Assembly (NCBI RefSeq): GCF_021347895.1
Contig: NC_067132.1
Coordinates: 29,703,757 to 29,767,756 of the forward strand
Source of the DNA: Acanthochromis polyacanthus
Taxonomy: Eukaryota > Chordata > Actinopteri > Pomacentridae
Length of the DNA stretch: 64,000 nucleotides
Direction of reading: 5' to 3'
In this document: positions 23,658-43,380 of the stretch, piece by piece
How the letters are laid out: every line of letters starts with the position of its first letter
Position numbering within the stretch: the stretch's first letter is position 1
Notes under the pieces: generated by a model
Database searches by the model: none
The model's input: the letters and a program-made list of their open reading frames with translations, nothing else
Told to the model about the DNA's origin: nothing
Program-made: the position numbers and the translations under genes

Positions 23658-24074
23658 CTTTAAATTAGGGCTGGCCCGGACAGTGGTTTCTGGCCTCCGA
23701 ATATTCGGGCCCTATTAAAGACAAATATCCGAATATTCGTTCCGCCCCGTTTTGTCTTCAGCAGAGGTCTTCAGCATCTTGTCTTGTGTTTATGCAACGA
23801 AGTGAAGCGCGACGTCAGAGTCGGCAGCCACCCGGCTATTCGGGTGGTGTTTACTAACACGAATGGAGGAGCCGAGATGAGCCGAAGAACACGGCGGGAT
23901 GAGCCGAAGTGGGCCGAAGGCGGAGGGAAGACAGTAATGCGGCATATTCTTTCCGCCCGGTAACGTCCGACGGGGGCGGGGCGAATATTCGGATACCAAA
24001 TTAATATCCCGATACCGCCGTAGCGAACGAATATCCGGATATTCGGGATATTTGGGTCCAGCCCTACTTTAAAT
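23658..24074. mobile_element. hAT MITE with AATATTCG core, complete 401 bp copy
   Basis: The element occupies 23666-24066 with termini TAGGGCTGG and CCAGCCCTA. It is flanked by a perfect 8-bp target duplication, CTTTAAAT, at 23658-23665 and 24067-24074. Both ends carry CGAATATTCGG palindromes. The middle is GC-rich and unrelated to the shorter copies, suggesting internal deletion in those. No transposase. Confidence 0.85.
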
Positions 24075-24963
24075 GCACTTTAGTGTGAGATTTTTCTGTA
24101 AGCTGCTGCTTCCAGTGTCAAAAATTAACTTAAAACTTGTTTTAGACTTTTTCCTCTGAAGGTGATAAAGCATCAGTTTGCTGCTAAAAATTCCAACAAC
24201 AAATCAAACTCCTGTCAAAACTGCACATTCTCACTGCTTAAATCATTTACATGAGACTGGGTATATTTTGGAGAATATTTGATATGGTTTAAGGTTCTTA
24301 CTGCTTCTCAAAGTGAAAACTTGCAGGTTTAACACCAAACTCTGGGATCTACCACTGGTTTGATTCATCCAGACAAGGATTCTGGTGTTTGGAGGAACTA
24401 AATATAGACTATAGTTGGTATTTTACAGTGCCTTCATTAGAAATCTCTCCGTCTGGCGGTGATTGGTTGATCATGCGTCCATTAAAACGCTTCTATACAT
24501 TCATGGGTTTGTGTTTAAAATGATCAAAGCTCCATTTTTGATGTCTGCCAAAAGTGTTTCCTCACCTGGTAAATGTTCAACCGGACTTATAGTTCAATAA
24601 TTCAACAAAAACAAACCCAGGTCCAGCTCTGAGTGACGACAAATATCTGTTATCATCAGAGAAGACAGTGAAGTGCTGTTTTGAATGATCGTTGCTCAAC
24701 GTTTTTACGGCCCTGAGCTTTCTTCTGGACACTGTGGCGTTGTGATAAGAGCCAGAAAACAATCCTCTGTCCTACCTTACAGAAAGTCAAGCTGAGGTCA
24801 GGTCGGGTTTATTGTCAGGCTGCATTATGAGTCCAAAGGGGCTCCAGAGAACAACAACCGGTGGAGGAACTGTGGAGACTTTGAGCTGAACTGAGGGTGG
24901 AAAATAACCTTAGAGCAGAAAGGTAAGAAAAGAAACTGCACGAGTTAAAAAGTTTGGTTTCGA

Positions 24964-25040
24964 CTAGGGCTGGGCTCTGGATATTCAGCCCTGATTAATG
25001 AAGATAGTCCGAATATTCAGGTTCGCTCCGTAACGCTCAC
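24964..25040. mobile_element. Truncated AATATTCG hAT MITE
   Basis: Starts TAGGGCTGGGC, then CCGAATATTC and GTTCGCTCCGTAACG as in the 23666-24066 copy. The right terminus is not found. Confidence 0.5.
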
Positions 25041-25939
25041 TCGTTTGGATCTGTAGAAGAACCAATAGGAATTATGTCCTCTCTCTGATTGGCCAAATTT
25101 TCCTATAACAGTCTAATAAGAGCCAAGAGAAGCTTCAGAAGTCTAGTTTCCATTCAGAATGTGTGAATTAAAACACTAGTAGAAGGTTATTTTGGACCTT
25201 TTTTGTTCAAAAAATGCTGCCTGTCCCAGCTTTAATCCACTCAGCTGTTCTGTTTCTCCATGCTAATGATTGTAGCCTCACTGAGCTACAAGCACAGCTG
25301 CAGTGTTTTCCTTTAAATACTGGAAAATCCCTGTAAACTTACTCTAAAATCCACTGCTAAAGCAACAAGCAGCTTCAGTTTTCCACAGGATGCGATCATT
25401 AAAAATAAACCGGCTCTGGCTCACTTTGTTTTTGGTTTCATCCTCTTTTCCTGCCTCAGATTTTATCTTCTGTCACTTCATCCAGCGTTTGCCCAACTGT
25501 TTCCTGATGAGGAAAGACAACAGAAATGTTCAAAGTGTGGGCAGAACGACACTTTATGTGCTGCTATGAGTCAAATAAAGATCACAGATACAGTTTCTGT
25601 TGCACTTGCTGTCATCTGACTCACCAGATGAAGCTACGTATGAGACTAATATGTTTTAAACTTCTGCATTTTCAAAAACAACCTCCAGACAGCAGCCTAC
25701 ATGCTGAAAACGGAAAGTCATGACTAAGATTTATGTGCTGCTTGATTCTTTCAGTTGAATTAGTCACTTTGATGACAGTTTTTCGCCTCCCTTTTAGCAA
25801 ATTTTCCACTGAAACGATTCCTCCTGTCACTACTTTGCAGGGGCACCGCTGCTACATCCCGGGCTAAGCGCCACTACAGAGGATGGTGATTGGTTTAAAG
25901 AAGTAAAGACAAGCCAGAGCATCTTTTTTTCAGTGACGA

Positions 25940-26170
25940 GCCTTGGAATACTGGCTGCTAGCCTAGTAATGCTAGTTGCTAGCCTAAGAATGCAATTTGT
26001 TAGCAATGCCAACGATTAGCATTGGAATGGAAGTTGTTATCCAAGGAATGCAAGTGGTTAGCCTGGGAATGCTAGTGACTAGCTTAATAATGCCAAATGC
26101 TAATTGTTACTCTAGTGATGGAACTAACTAGTCCTGGAGATGCTAATAACTTCCTGGGAATGACTGGTTA
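25940..26170. repeat. GCTAGTTGCTAGCC minisatellite, short block
   Basis: Degenerate units of about 20-22 bp such as GGAATGCAAGTGGTTAGCCT, the same family as 28185-29235. Confidence 0.65.
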
Positions 26171-28184
26171 GTGACTCTTACCTGCCTCATGTCAGCTCGC
26201 TGTACATTTTGTGTTTTGTTTTTAAATGTCAATCTACATCTTTTACCTTTTATTCACTGTTTTTCCTCATTTCTGCAACACATGCTGCCATTACAGGAGA
26301 AGTTGTTCCTGTTCTTTAACCAAAGCTTACTGATAAAAATGTTTGAATATTAGAAACTCCTCGTACTGCATTAATGAAGGTACGACTGCATTACACTCGG
26401 CTGTGAATGCTTCTCCAACATAAAGTATCGGCTATGACAGCTCATTTGTGGTCGAACGGTTTGTGCTTTTCACAAAATCATGTGAGGAAACCTTGACAGT
26501 TTCTGTATTGCGGCAGAAATGTTCACAGGCAGCATAATAGGGAGTGACGTCAAGATTTGGGGAACTTAAACCACTTTTGACCACCTGAAGAGGAACGAAG
26601 GCTCATAGCAACATCTTATTCAGCAGTTTGTCTCGTTTATGTGGCGTTTACTGACAGGCTGCATTCTGACTGATGTGGCTTCCTAAAACTTGCAGATAAA
26701 TCCACATTCAGTCACCATAAAGAGATTTTCTAACGTTACCGGGTAAATCCACGTCTAGAACTTCTCCTGCGGAAACACCGAGACACATTCAGCAGTGAAC
26801 TTTGTGTGCAGTTATCTGAGGAAGTGCTGCGTTTACATGCCACCAGTCTATATATCTGACTGTTTTTGATGTGTATACTATTGAAATACGCACATTTAAA
26901 GACACCAGCTGTGTGGAGAACAAACTCAACTCACTAATCGTCTGCACAGGTAACTCAAATAAAAGAAAATGTAGAAAAACAGACATTTTACCCTTTTATG
27001 ATCTCGTTATTTGTTCATTTTTTGATAGATTTTATCCAGTTCTAATGTCAAAACCTAGTCTGTAAATGGTCATAAAACTGAAAATAAATGCTGTTCTTAA
27101 TGAAAACAAACCACTTTTCTTGCTATAAATTAATATATTCCACATGACAAACTATGTAGTCTTCCTGATGATTTCACATATTTTATGCTACACCTCTAAA
27201 CAGGATGCTAAAAAGGGGGAAAAAACCTATTTTTGAACATAAATGTATATTTTTAACACCACCTTTTTGTCGTAGGCCAATCAAATAGCAAAAAACAAAC
27301 ATTTTTTTCTGTTTTAAAGCCAAAAACCTGCAGCCTCAACCCCGTAAATATCAGATATTCAGAAGAAAAGCTCAAAAACAAGCAGGCGGATAATAAAAAA
27401 AAATAAAATAAAAAAAAAAAATCACTAAATATAACGATTATTGTTAGTTTTTTTAAATTCTTGAACACTACTTCTTAAATACATTTATGGAAAATAAAGA
27501 ACAGTCCAAAATAACAGCACTACTCATTATTGGTCGTCTAAAATAAAACCAAAAGAGTTAAATATTCTTCTGTACATTTTATACGTACTACTAGCTGCTC
27601 ATAAGACAAAAAATGTGCGTGTTTAGTGATAAATAGCAGCTTTAATTGCACACAGTATATACAGAGCATGAACAGACATGGACAATCAACAGTGCACTAA
27701 TAATTAGGATGGATGATGAGCACATCATTTGGCCCTTGGTTAGATTACAGCAGAAACACAAGCATCACTTTAAATTAATTCACTCAGGTTCACACTTCCT
27801 GGTGTCTCCAGAGTGTCTGAATGTTAGAAACTGAAACTAATCAGCACAAAAACGCTCCTTTTAATCACAGAAAGTAGTCTACTGGTGTGTAGTTTTGACT
27901 TTTTCTGATACACTGAAGGATGTAATGTGCAGAAAGGCTGAATAAATGATACAAAACCCACTGAGTTATCTGCTAAATGCTGGCTGGAACTGGCTTGTCA
28001 CAGCTACTATTTGTATATAATAACAAAACTGATGTCATTATGGTAAAAAGGCTTCAAGGAACAGTTCAGTGTTTGTCATTTCTAGATGAGAGTCTCCAGT
28101 TCACTGAGCTGAACACATTAATTTACAGAGAAGTCATTCACCTGCTGGCCTCAGCAACCCACCGGACATATAACTGACTTTACT

Positions 28185-29235
28185 GCTCACTAGCATCCTC
28201 AGGCTAGTCATTAGCATCCATTGGCTAGTCATTAGCATCCATTGGCTAGTCATTAGCATCCATTGGCTAGTCATTAGCATCCAGAAGTCTAGTCATTAGC
28301 ATGCCCTGGCTGTCAACTAGCATTTCTAGGCTAGCGACTAGCATACTTTGACTAGTCGCTAGTCCCTTTAATGAGAAAATGACTATACGTATGTGCAACT
28401 CACCTACAGTTAATAAACATTTTGTTTCAGTGTTTATGAATGTACAGTAGGGATGCAAATAACTAGGCTGGGGGTGTCAATCGCTAGCCCAAAAATGCGA
28501 GTTGTTAGCCTGGGAATGCTATTCGTTAGCCTAGGAATGGTTGTGAGCAGCCTCCAGATGCTAAGGACAAGCCAAAGAATGCTGGTTGTAAGCTCTGAAT
28601 TCCAGTTGGTAGCCAAGGAATGCCAACTGTTAGCTTAAGAAGGCTAGCTGTTAGCCTTCCTAGGAATTGTAGTTTCTAGGCCAGGAATGCTAGTTTGTAG
28701 CCCAAGAGCTTTGGTTGCTAACCTAGGAATGCCAACTGCTAGCACAGGACTGGTAGTTGCTAGTCTGGAAATGATAGTAACCAGCCGAGGAATGCCAACT
28801 TTGAGCCTGGGAATGGTAGTGGTTAGCCTAAGGATTCCAGTGACTAACCTTAGAATGCTAGTTGTCAGCCTGAGGAGGTCATATGCTAGCCTAGGAATCG
28901 TAGTTGCAAGGCTAGGAATGCTAGTTGACTGCCCAGGAATGGTACTTGTAATCCTATGATTGCAAGCAGCTAGCCTGGGAATGCTAGTGGTTAGCCTTGG
29001 AATGCCAACTATTAGCACTGGAATGGCAGTTGTGATCCTGGGAACGCAGGTGGTTAGCCCGGGAATGCTAGTGATAGCTTAAGAAGGCTAAATACTAGCG
29101 TAGGAATGCTAGTCGTCACTGTAGGAATGGTACTAACTATTCCTGGAGGTGCTAATGACTAGCCTGGGAATGACTTGATCTTTATGAATGCAAATGAATA
29201 GCTTAAGAGATGCTAGTTGTTAGCCGAGCGATGCT
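28185..29235. repeat. GCTAGTTGTTAGCCTGGGAAT minisatellite
   Basis: About 40 diverged units of 20-22 bp centred on GGAATGCTAGTTGTTAGCCT. The left end (28190-28310) is built of an inverted version, ATCCATTGGCTAGTCATTAG, about 21 bp, repeated nearly perfectly four times. Open frames across it on both strands are repeat artefacts. Confidence 0.75.
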
Positions 29236-29541
29236 AATGTCTGCTGACATCAGAGATATATCCAGTGTGTTGCTGAGTTTGGCAGGTGATTTGCTTCTTA
29301 CAGAGGAGGAGGAGCGTTGAGGACTGTTTAAAGAAGCAGATTTAAGGAAGTTATCTGAATAACTGGAACAAAACCTGAAAAGTTATTCAAGAAAAGGTTT
29401 CCTGTAGGAAGCTGTGGTGTTCAAGAATGTCTTGACTTATAAGTTTCTGCTGTAGATTAAAGCAAAACAAGCCTGTGTGTTGGAGTTTGTAGAGTGTTTT
29501 CATGTACAGGTGTGAGGGTGTTACTGGGTTGTGTTTCTTCT

Positions 29542-37161
<7,620 letters not shown>

Positions 37162-37260
37162 ACTCCTCCAGTTGAAATGACTTTCGCTTTTCTACGGCAA
37201 GTCGGAGGCGCGTCAGCAACACAGGCGCATGCGCATTGCACTCAAGTACGAGCTATATAC
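37162..37260 (-). promoter_or_regulatory. apoo: APOO promoter with NRF1 motif
   Basis: GCGCATGCGC at 37225-37234 is a core NRF1 binding palindrome, 64 bases upstream of the APOO start codon. NRF1 drives many nuclear genes for mitochondrial proteins, which fits a MICOS subunit. No TATA box at a suitable distance. Confidence 0.6.
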
Positions 37261-37359
37261 CAAATGCCATTTATAAGAATAGGGCATAATTATAACGACG
37301 ATCATAATAGCAGTTTGACATATCACTTTAAAAATAAAGACATTAATAAGTTTTTTAAC

Positions 37360-38080
37360 TGACATTTTTTAATATTAAGGTTGCGACCCAACACTATTAA
37401 TAATTATGCACATTTAACTGACTCATTTAAATATGACAGTAAAACTTTAAGATGCATATTAAATGTAAATTAACCTAAGATTTAAGTTAATACTCTACAA
37501 TAAGTTTAAATGAATAAATTTACCCAATAGATTTAAATATTTTAGAACCTCCAGTATCACTATTTATGCACATTTACCTAAATTAAATATTAAAGAAAAC
37601 CCCACAATATCACAAAAAATATATATTTACCTGACTAAATTAAGTAATGAATTAAAATCTGACTTGGCCAATTTAAATATTAAGTACAAAATACATTATT
37701 TTAGTAATTTATCTATTATATTTTTTATTATATAACATGTATTAATTCAAAAATATCAAAAATAAGACCCTCTAATAATAATATAATACAAATTTACCTG
37801 ACTAAATTCTACTAAAGATAAAAAACTAAAGTAAGACTAATATTTCTAGTAATTATGCAAATTTATCAGCGCAATTTAAATATTACAGATTAGTCACTAT
37901 AATAATACATAAAACACATTTATCAGACTAAATCAAACATTAAGGTTAAGGCCCTACAATTTTATTTATTATATACATTTACACAACAGGTATAAATTAT
38001 AAAAATAATATTCTACAATATTATTATTTATGCTAATTTACCAGACTAAGTTAAATATTAAGTTCATCATCTTTACGTAC
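37360..38080. repeat. AT-rich degenerate tandem array upstream of APOO
   Basis: Diverged units of roughly 80-100 bp built around ATTTATGCACATTTACCTGA and CTAAATTAAATATTAAGG. Copies are visible near 37400, 37560, 37630, 37790, 37850, 37915 and 38030. No coding potential. Confidence 0.55.
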
Positions 38081-38769
38081 CAATAACTCTAAATAAATCC
38101 TGGCATTAACAGACATAAAAGACACATGGACAGAAAACAACCGAGGCAGGAGCTGAAAGTCGACCGATATGAACATTTATTTCTGGAAAGAAGTTACAAA
38201 TCGTTTCCAAAGAGTTCCTACTCAGATTATAAGATATGTTAATCTGATTTTTTTCGGATACAGTCGTTGTAGCAAGGTATGTTTTCTTCTTCTTCTTTTT
38301 TTTTTTTTTTTAAATCCTCTATTCTGTTTTCCTACTGACAGACTGAAGACTGGTGGACTAAAGGACGCTGCGCTATGACTGGATGTGCCTCAGATCGGGA
38401 CAGTAGTACTTCATCGTTACAAGTTTCTTCTTCAAACGGTGACGTGAGGATGAGGAGGAACAGCGAGCGGAACACGAGATGTTCATGATATCAGCTGCAG
38501 CAACACACAGCAGACATAAGAGATGAGGAAGTAAAAGAAGCTCGTGTCCCCTGAACAGACCTGCCTCTGACAGCGTGGATGAAGGAAAGGGATGCAGGAG
38601 AGATCTGAAATGGTTCTAGCCTAAAAACTGGAGAGATTTGAGCAATGAAACTGTTGAAACTTGGGGGAAAGTAGAGTTTGAAAGCAGGGAAAAAAACTCT
38701 ACTTTGGGCTGAGTTCCAGTGTGATTAGCTTAGCACTGCAAAATGGCGAGTAGCAATAGTGCTGTGGCT

Positions 38770-39180
38770 ACGAGGATGAGTCGATTAATCAAATAGTTGT
38801 TGGGAAGAAATCAAATTAATACAGTTTTCAAGCATTTGAACAATTAAAGTGTTGAAGTTTAGTGTTCTTTATTGGTTTAGAATAGGAAAATCTAGTCAAA
38901 TTAATTGCAGCTACAGCGTTGTGACTGCAGGGATTAGTTGATTAATCAAGTAGTTGATGGAAAGAAAACTATTTTTCAAGCAAAATCCTGACAAATCTAA
39001 ACGATGAAAGTGTTGAAATTTGGCCTTTGTAACAGAAAAAGTTCATTTATTTAGTTCACAATTTAGCAGTAAGACGTAGCAGCAGAACTTTTGCTCCTAG
39101 GATGAGTCGATTAATCAAGTAGTTGATGGGAAGAAAATAAATGTATTACCTTTTCAGGCAAAAACGCTAAACATTTGCTG
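38770..39180. repeat. GATTAATCAAGTAGTTG repeat, three copies
   Basis: A unit of about 160-170 bp starting GATGAGTCGATTAATCAA and containing GAAAGTGTTGAAATTTGG recurs near 38775, 38934 and 39104. The GATTAATC core is common in fish interspersed repeats. Confidence 0.55.
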
Positions 39181-40549
39181 CTTTCAGCTTCTCAGATGTG
39201 AGGATCTGCAGTTTTTTCTTTGCTAATAATCAGCTCATTCGACGTTTGAAATGAATTCTCAGATGCCAAAACATCTTTCAAGTATTTCCCTCTGTCTGAA
39301 GATGATTTATAAATCTGACACACAGCTGCGGAGGCATGGAAGTGGGAGAAGATTTCCACAAAACCCAAGTGGCATCGCATGAAAGCTGCAGCTCAGAAGG
39401 TCTACCAAACACGTGTCGCATTTCAAACCATGAAAAAGCTCCATGTAACTTCTGCTGAATGAGAATTTGCATACAGGAAGATGAAGAGTTTCTGCAGACT
39501 GGAACACATTTAATGTCATCTTAAACCGTAAATGAAAATGTACCTGCTGAGCTGTAAGTCCTGTCTAAAGTCGATGCCTTTCAACTCTGTTTGCTGATTT
39601 CAATCGAACTAAACCTCCATTCACGAGCCTCATGCAGAGCTGCTGGGATGAAGAGGACGAAACGAGGAACCAGGACAGTCTGAAAACAACACCATGAACT
39701 TCTGATCATAATAAATAATCCTACTAACAGTTACTGCATAGCTCGGTGAGAAGCAATACCTTGGAAAATAAATAACTTAAATACGCAGCTGGCAGACAGA
39801 ACTGCATCAGTATGTGCTCTAGCCCTTTTCACAGTTGGCTCATGAGAAAAAATAAAGAAAAATAAATACGACAGAAACATGGAGTTGGTCATTGAGCTCG
39901 GTTTGCTGGGCTGCAGGATCACGGACTGCTGAGACGTGCAACTTATGACACCCAGCGAGCTTGAATCTGCTGGAAAATGGCACTTTTAGGGACTTTGCAG
40001 TGTCTGAAATAAACACAGTCTGACCGATATGCTGGAACTGCTCAGCTTTAGAGACAGAAATCCTTTCAACACTAGCAGGTTGTTTTTCTAGAGTCATTCA
40101 CAGCTGAGAGGTTTGAGCTCCACTAATGGGAGATGAAATTCATGATGTGAAATATGTAGATGAGCTGAGACATAAACAAACAACAGACCTCAAGCAAGAA
40201 TCACAAGTGATTGAAGAGAACTTGTTTGCCTATTTTTTCAAAGACGAGTGGGTCAGACTTGTCTAGTTTTAAATAATGACAAGCTGAATGAATTCTCTGA
40301 TTAAATGAGATACAAAAATGATCTAAAACCAAATTTATAATGACCACAAAAGCAGTGCAGCATTCATACTACGTTCTTTATCATTGCTGAACGATTTACT
40401 ACAAGGCTTTATGATGTTTTATTGTTATATTGTAGCAAAACTGAGCCTTATTTCTAGCACTTGTGGAGCAATAGAAAAAAATCCTGTAATTGTCATGAAA
40501 ATGGCATTTTAAATGTGCTTACACTCAAAATACAAAAAGCAATATTTGT

Positions 40550-41770
40550 ACTTCTGCTACAAAACTAAAGTCAGAAGCCTGTTTCAAAGGAAAACTAGCA
40601 TCTGACTTAGCCATAGCTAGCCTTAGCTGAACCTAAAGCTCAGATTTTCCCCATTAGCTGCCATTTAGTTTTTGTGACTTTTATGTTATTTTGGTTGTTA
40701 AATGTCTTCACACCACATATTTTAATGTATAAAACTGCAACTAATTTGTACCTTTGCTGCACTCTCTGCCGTAAAAAGCAAGCTAAGTACACAGCTCAAC
40801 TCTGAAAGCTATATAAAATGAAGGCTAGCTACTGTGGCTAACCTTATCTAAAGCTAAAGTCCAGTTTAGATTTTCCCTTAACTGACAAACATTTTGGTTA
40901 TTCATTTTTTCTCATATAAATAAGGAAGCAGCTGAATTACATTATACAACAAAAGAAATAAATGTAGCTAAATGTCTGCTAACGCTAGCTAGCTTAACAG
41001 ATCTCAGCAGCTGCCATGTCACTTTTTGCCTCTTGTGACATATATGATTTAGTTGTTAAATTATCTTTAAATCACATATTTTGATCTATTAATTTGTAAC
41101 TCATCTGCACATTTACTATACTCTCTACCACAGAAAACAAGCTAAGCTACAGAAAGTAAAAGCTAGCTATTGAGATAGCAGCAGCTAGCCTTAGCTAAAG
41201 CTAAAGTCAACAGTTTTTGGTTCTTCCCCACTTGTTATTTGCAAAAGAAAAAAAACCCTCAACTTTAATACACTGGTAAACATTTTGATTATTCCCTTCA
41301 TTTTGATTACTCATAAATAAGGCATCAGCTCAATCGAAGATTTAAATGTAGCTAAACGACTGCTAACGCTAACTAGCTTAACAGATCTTAGTAGCTGCCA
41401 CCTCATTTTTTGCCTCTTGCGACTTTTATGTGATTTAGTGGTTAAATTATCTTTAAATCACATAATTTTGTGTTTAAAAATCAATAAATTAAATTATGTG
41501 CTAGCCTTTGCTAAAACTAAAGTGAAGTGTAGTCAGTGATTTTTCAGTAATTACTGTCAGTAGTTTAATGAACTGACAAAGACTTTGGTTATTCAGTATA
41601 TTGTTTTCAAAGGAGAAATTAAGCTCGCTAGACCTTTAGTTGAGAAGTTCTAGCTAGCTTAGCAGATTTCAGCAGCTGCCAAATGATTTTTTTGACATGT
41701 GAATTTCATAAGGTTCGATGCTTATGATGCCTTTAAATCAAATATTTAAAGCTAATTATTTGTAAACTGA
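40550..41770. repeat. Degenerate tandem array with AGCTAGCTTAACAGATCT motif
   Basis: Four diverged copies of a unit of about 300-380 bp. Each carries CTAGCTTAACAGATCTCAGC then AGCTGCCA (near 40990, 41373, 41657, partial near 40655), followed by GTTAAATTATCTTTAAATCA and a run of GCTAGCTA-rich sequence. Confidence 0.6.
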
Positions 41771-42396
41771 TTATATTCATTGACGTATTAATTGTTCTGA
41801 GACAGAAACAACCACGTTATTCCTATAAGCTGTGGACTGTTAAAGTAAATTTTCCTCAACGAGCTGGTTGGAAAGTGATCAGAAAGCCGAGGACGACAGT
41901 TTGCTGGTACAGGATTATCCAAAAGCAGTGTGGTATCTGCATTTTTAGATCTTGTGTGGGATTTATGGCAATGATTTTTTGGATGAGTTTAAGACCGTTG
42001 TCCAGCATGAAAATCATCTTTTTTCCCCTCACTGCTTCTGTCGTAACAGCTCCTAGCTTCACATCAAACCTTTACGTGTCTATTTCTGTCAGCGTACAAC
42101 TGTAACATTATTTTCGAAACGTTTCAGGTGCTGTATTATCATTGGAGTGCAATGAAGTTCTTGCATGAGGTCCAGTGTTTCTTAATGTTTAAACTCATTG
42201 GTTATTTAATAGTTTATCTACCAGAAAGTTGATTTCAGACACTGGAAAGTCTCCAGCGTTCCGGCGTGTTGTAATACTGGGGCTGCTGGGAAGGTGGAAG
42301 CTGTTAAACTGTGCATCTAGACACAATCACAACCAATGAAGTGCAGGGAATGTAGACGAGGGCGGGTGAAGCACTGCGGCTCTGAAACGAAGACCT

Positions 42397-42402
42397 TTAT
42401 TT
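42397..42402 (-). terminator. klhl15: Candidate KLHL15 polyadenylation signal
   Basis: TTTATT (AATAAA on the minus strand) about 980 bases downstream of the KLHL15 stop codon. No nearer canonical hexamer was found. Confidence 0.3.
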
Positions 42403-43380
42403 CCTAAACTGTGGAGTTGAACGTCGTCACCGGTCTAGTAAATGAAGAATGAACCCAAACACACAAACATTTACTCTGAAACTGGGAGTCTGAGCGACGG
42501 CGGGGCACAGAAAGACTCGGTGATGCTTTGTTGTACCAACATGAGCACAGTTTGGTGCATATCTGGAAGCAAAGAGCAGAATTATCGGACTAATAGCCGG
42601 AACGCACTGGAAGCGAGAACTGAATTCATGGATTTATAAAGTGACAGTTGACAGCTGGAAGCAGATGTAAGCATCAGCAGCATCTGTAACGTCGCCATAA
42701 TATCCCTTTAATGGTCTCTACAGTCGGCTTCATACACTTGGAGAGGCTACAAAGTGAACTACACTACCGTATATAGTGTTACATTCTGTTTATATACCTG
42801 ATTGTAAGCTTGCTGTTAAATATCTTAGAGGGCATTTTTGACTTTTACTAATCTATTTCTCAACAAGTGCAACTTGGGTAGAGATACACAGGATCTGAAT
42901 ATGTGAAACCTTAAGAAGGAACCTCATTGGAGTAAGATGTGTGATGCAGGTGAATCTGAATTATCGGATGAATGAGACGCTTCCAGTGCGTTTCTGCATT
43001 CGGCCTGACTGAACAGCCTAAATACAGTAGGTGAGTAGTAGAACAGGAAACCGACCACAGTCCGAACATAAACCGGCTGAATGACACCTTTTTTTCTCCT
43101 CTCCATTATTATTTTTCCTTGATTTTCTGAGAAAGCTAATTCTGAAAGTGTTCAAGCTGACCGTTAACGTGTGACGCGTCGCCACGCTTTCACTGCCTTC
43201 ATTAGGAAGAGCAACTCTACGGCCCCGGCCACGTCTCCCTCACCTGAAGGTAAGTGCTGGTCTCTAGGTTAAAAGCCTGCGGAGTCTCCCACCTGTAAAC
43301 ACCTGAACCCCCAGCGGGAGACCTCAGTCTGTGAACAGTGCATTCCCAGTTGTAGAAAAGGAGGCGTGTTGCAGCAGACC

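Larger units (their letters stand above)
23260..29240. other. Convergent spacer between SAT1 and APOO
   Basis: SAT1 and APOO end toward each other across about 6 kb. It holds two AATATTCG-type hAT MITE copies (23666-24066 and 24964-25040) and two blocks of a GCTAGTTGTTAGCC minisatellite. No splice-bounded coding exon is visible elsewhere. Scattered short open frames lack any recognisable protein. The APOO 3' UTR must end somewhere in the right part, but no clear signal was found. Confidence 0.5.
38081..42390. other. Spacer between APOO and KLHL15
   Basis: About 4.3 kb between the APOO promoter side and the KLHL15 3' end. It contains the two tandem arrays listed separately (38770-39180, 40550-41770). 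The rest (39200-40500, 41780-42390) shows no gene, RNA or identifiable transposon. Confidence 0.5.
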
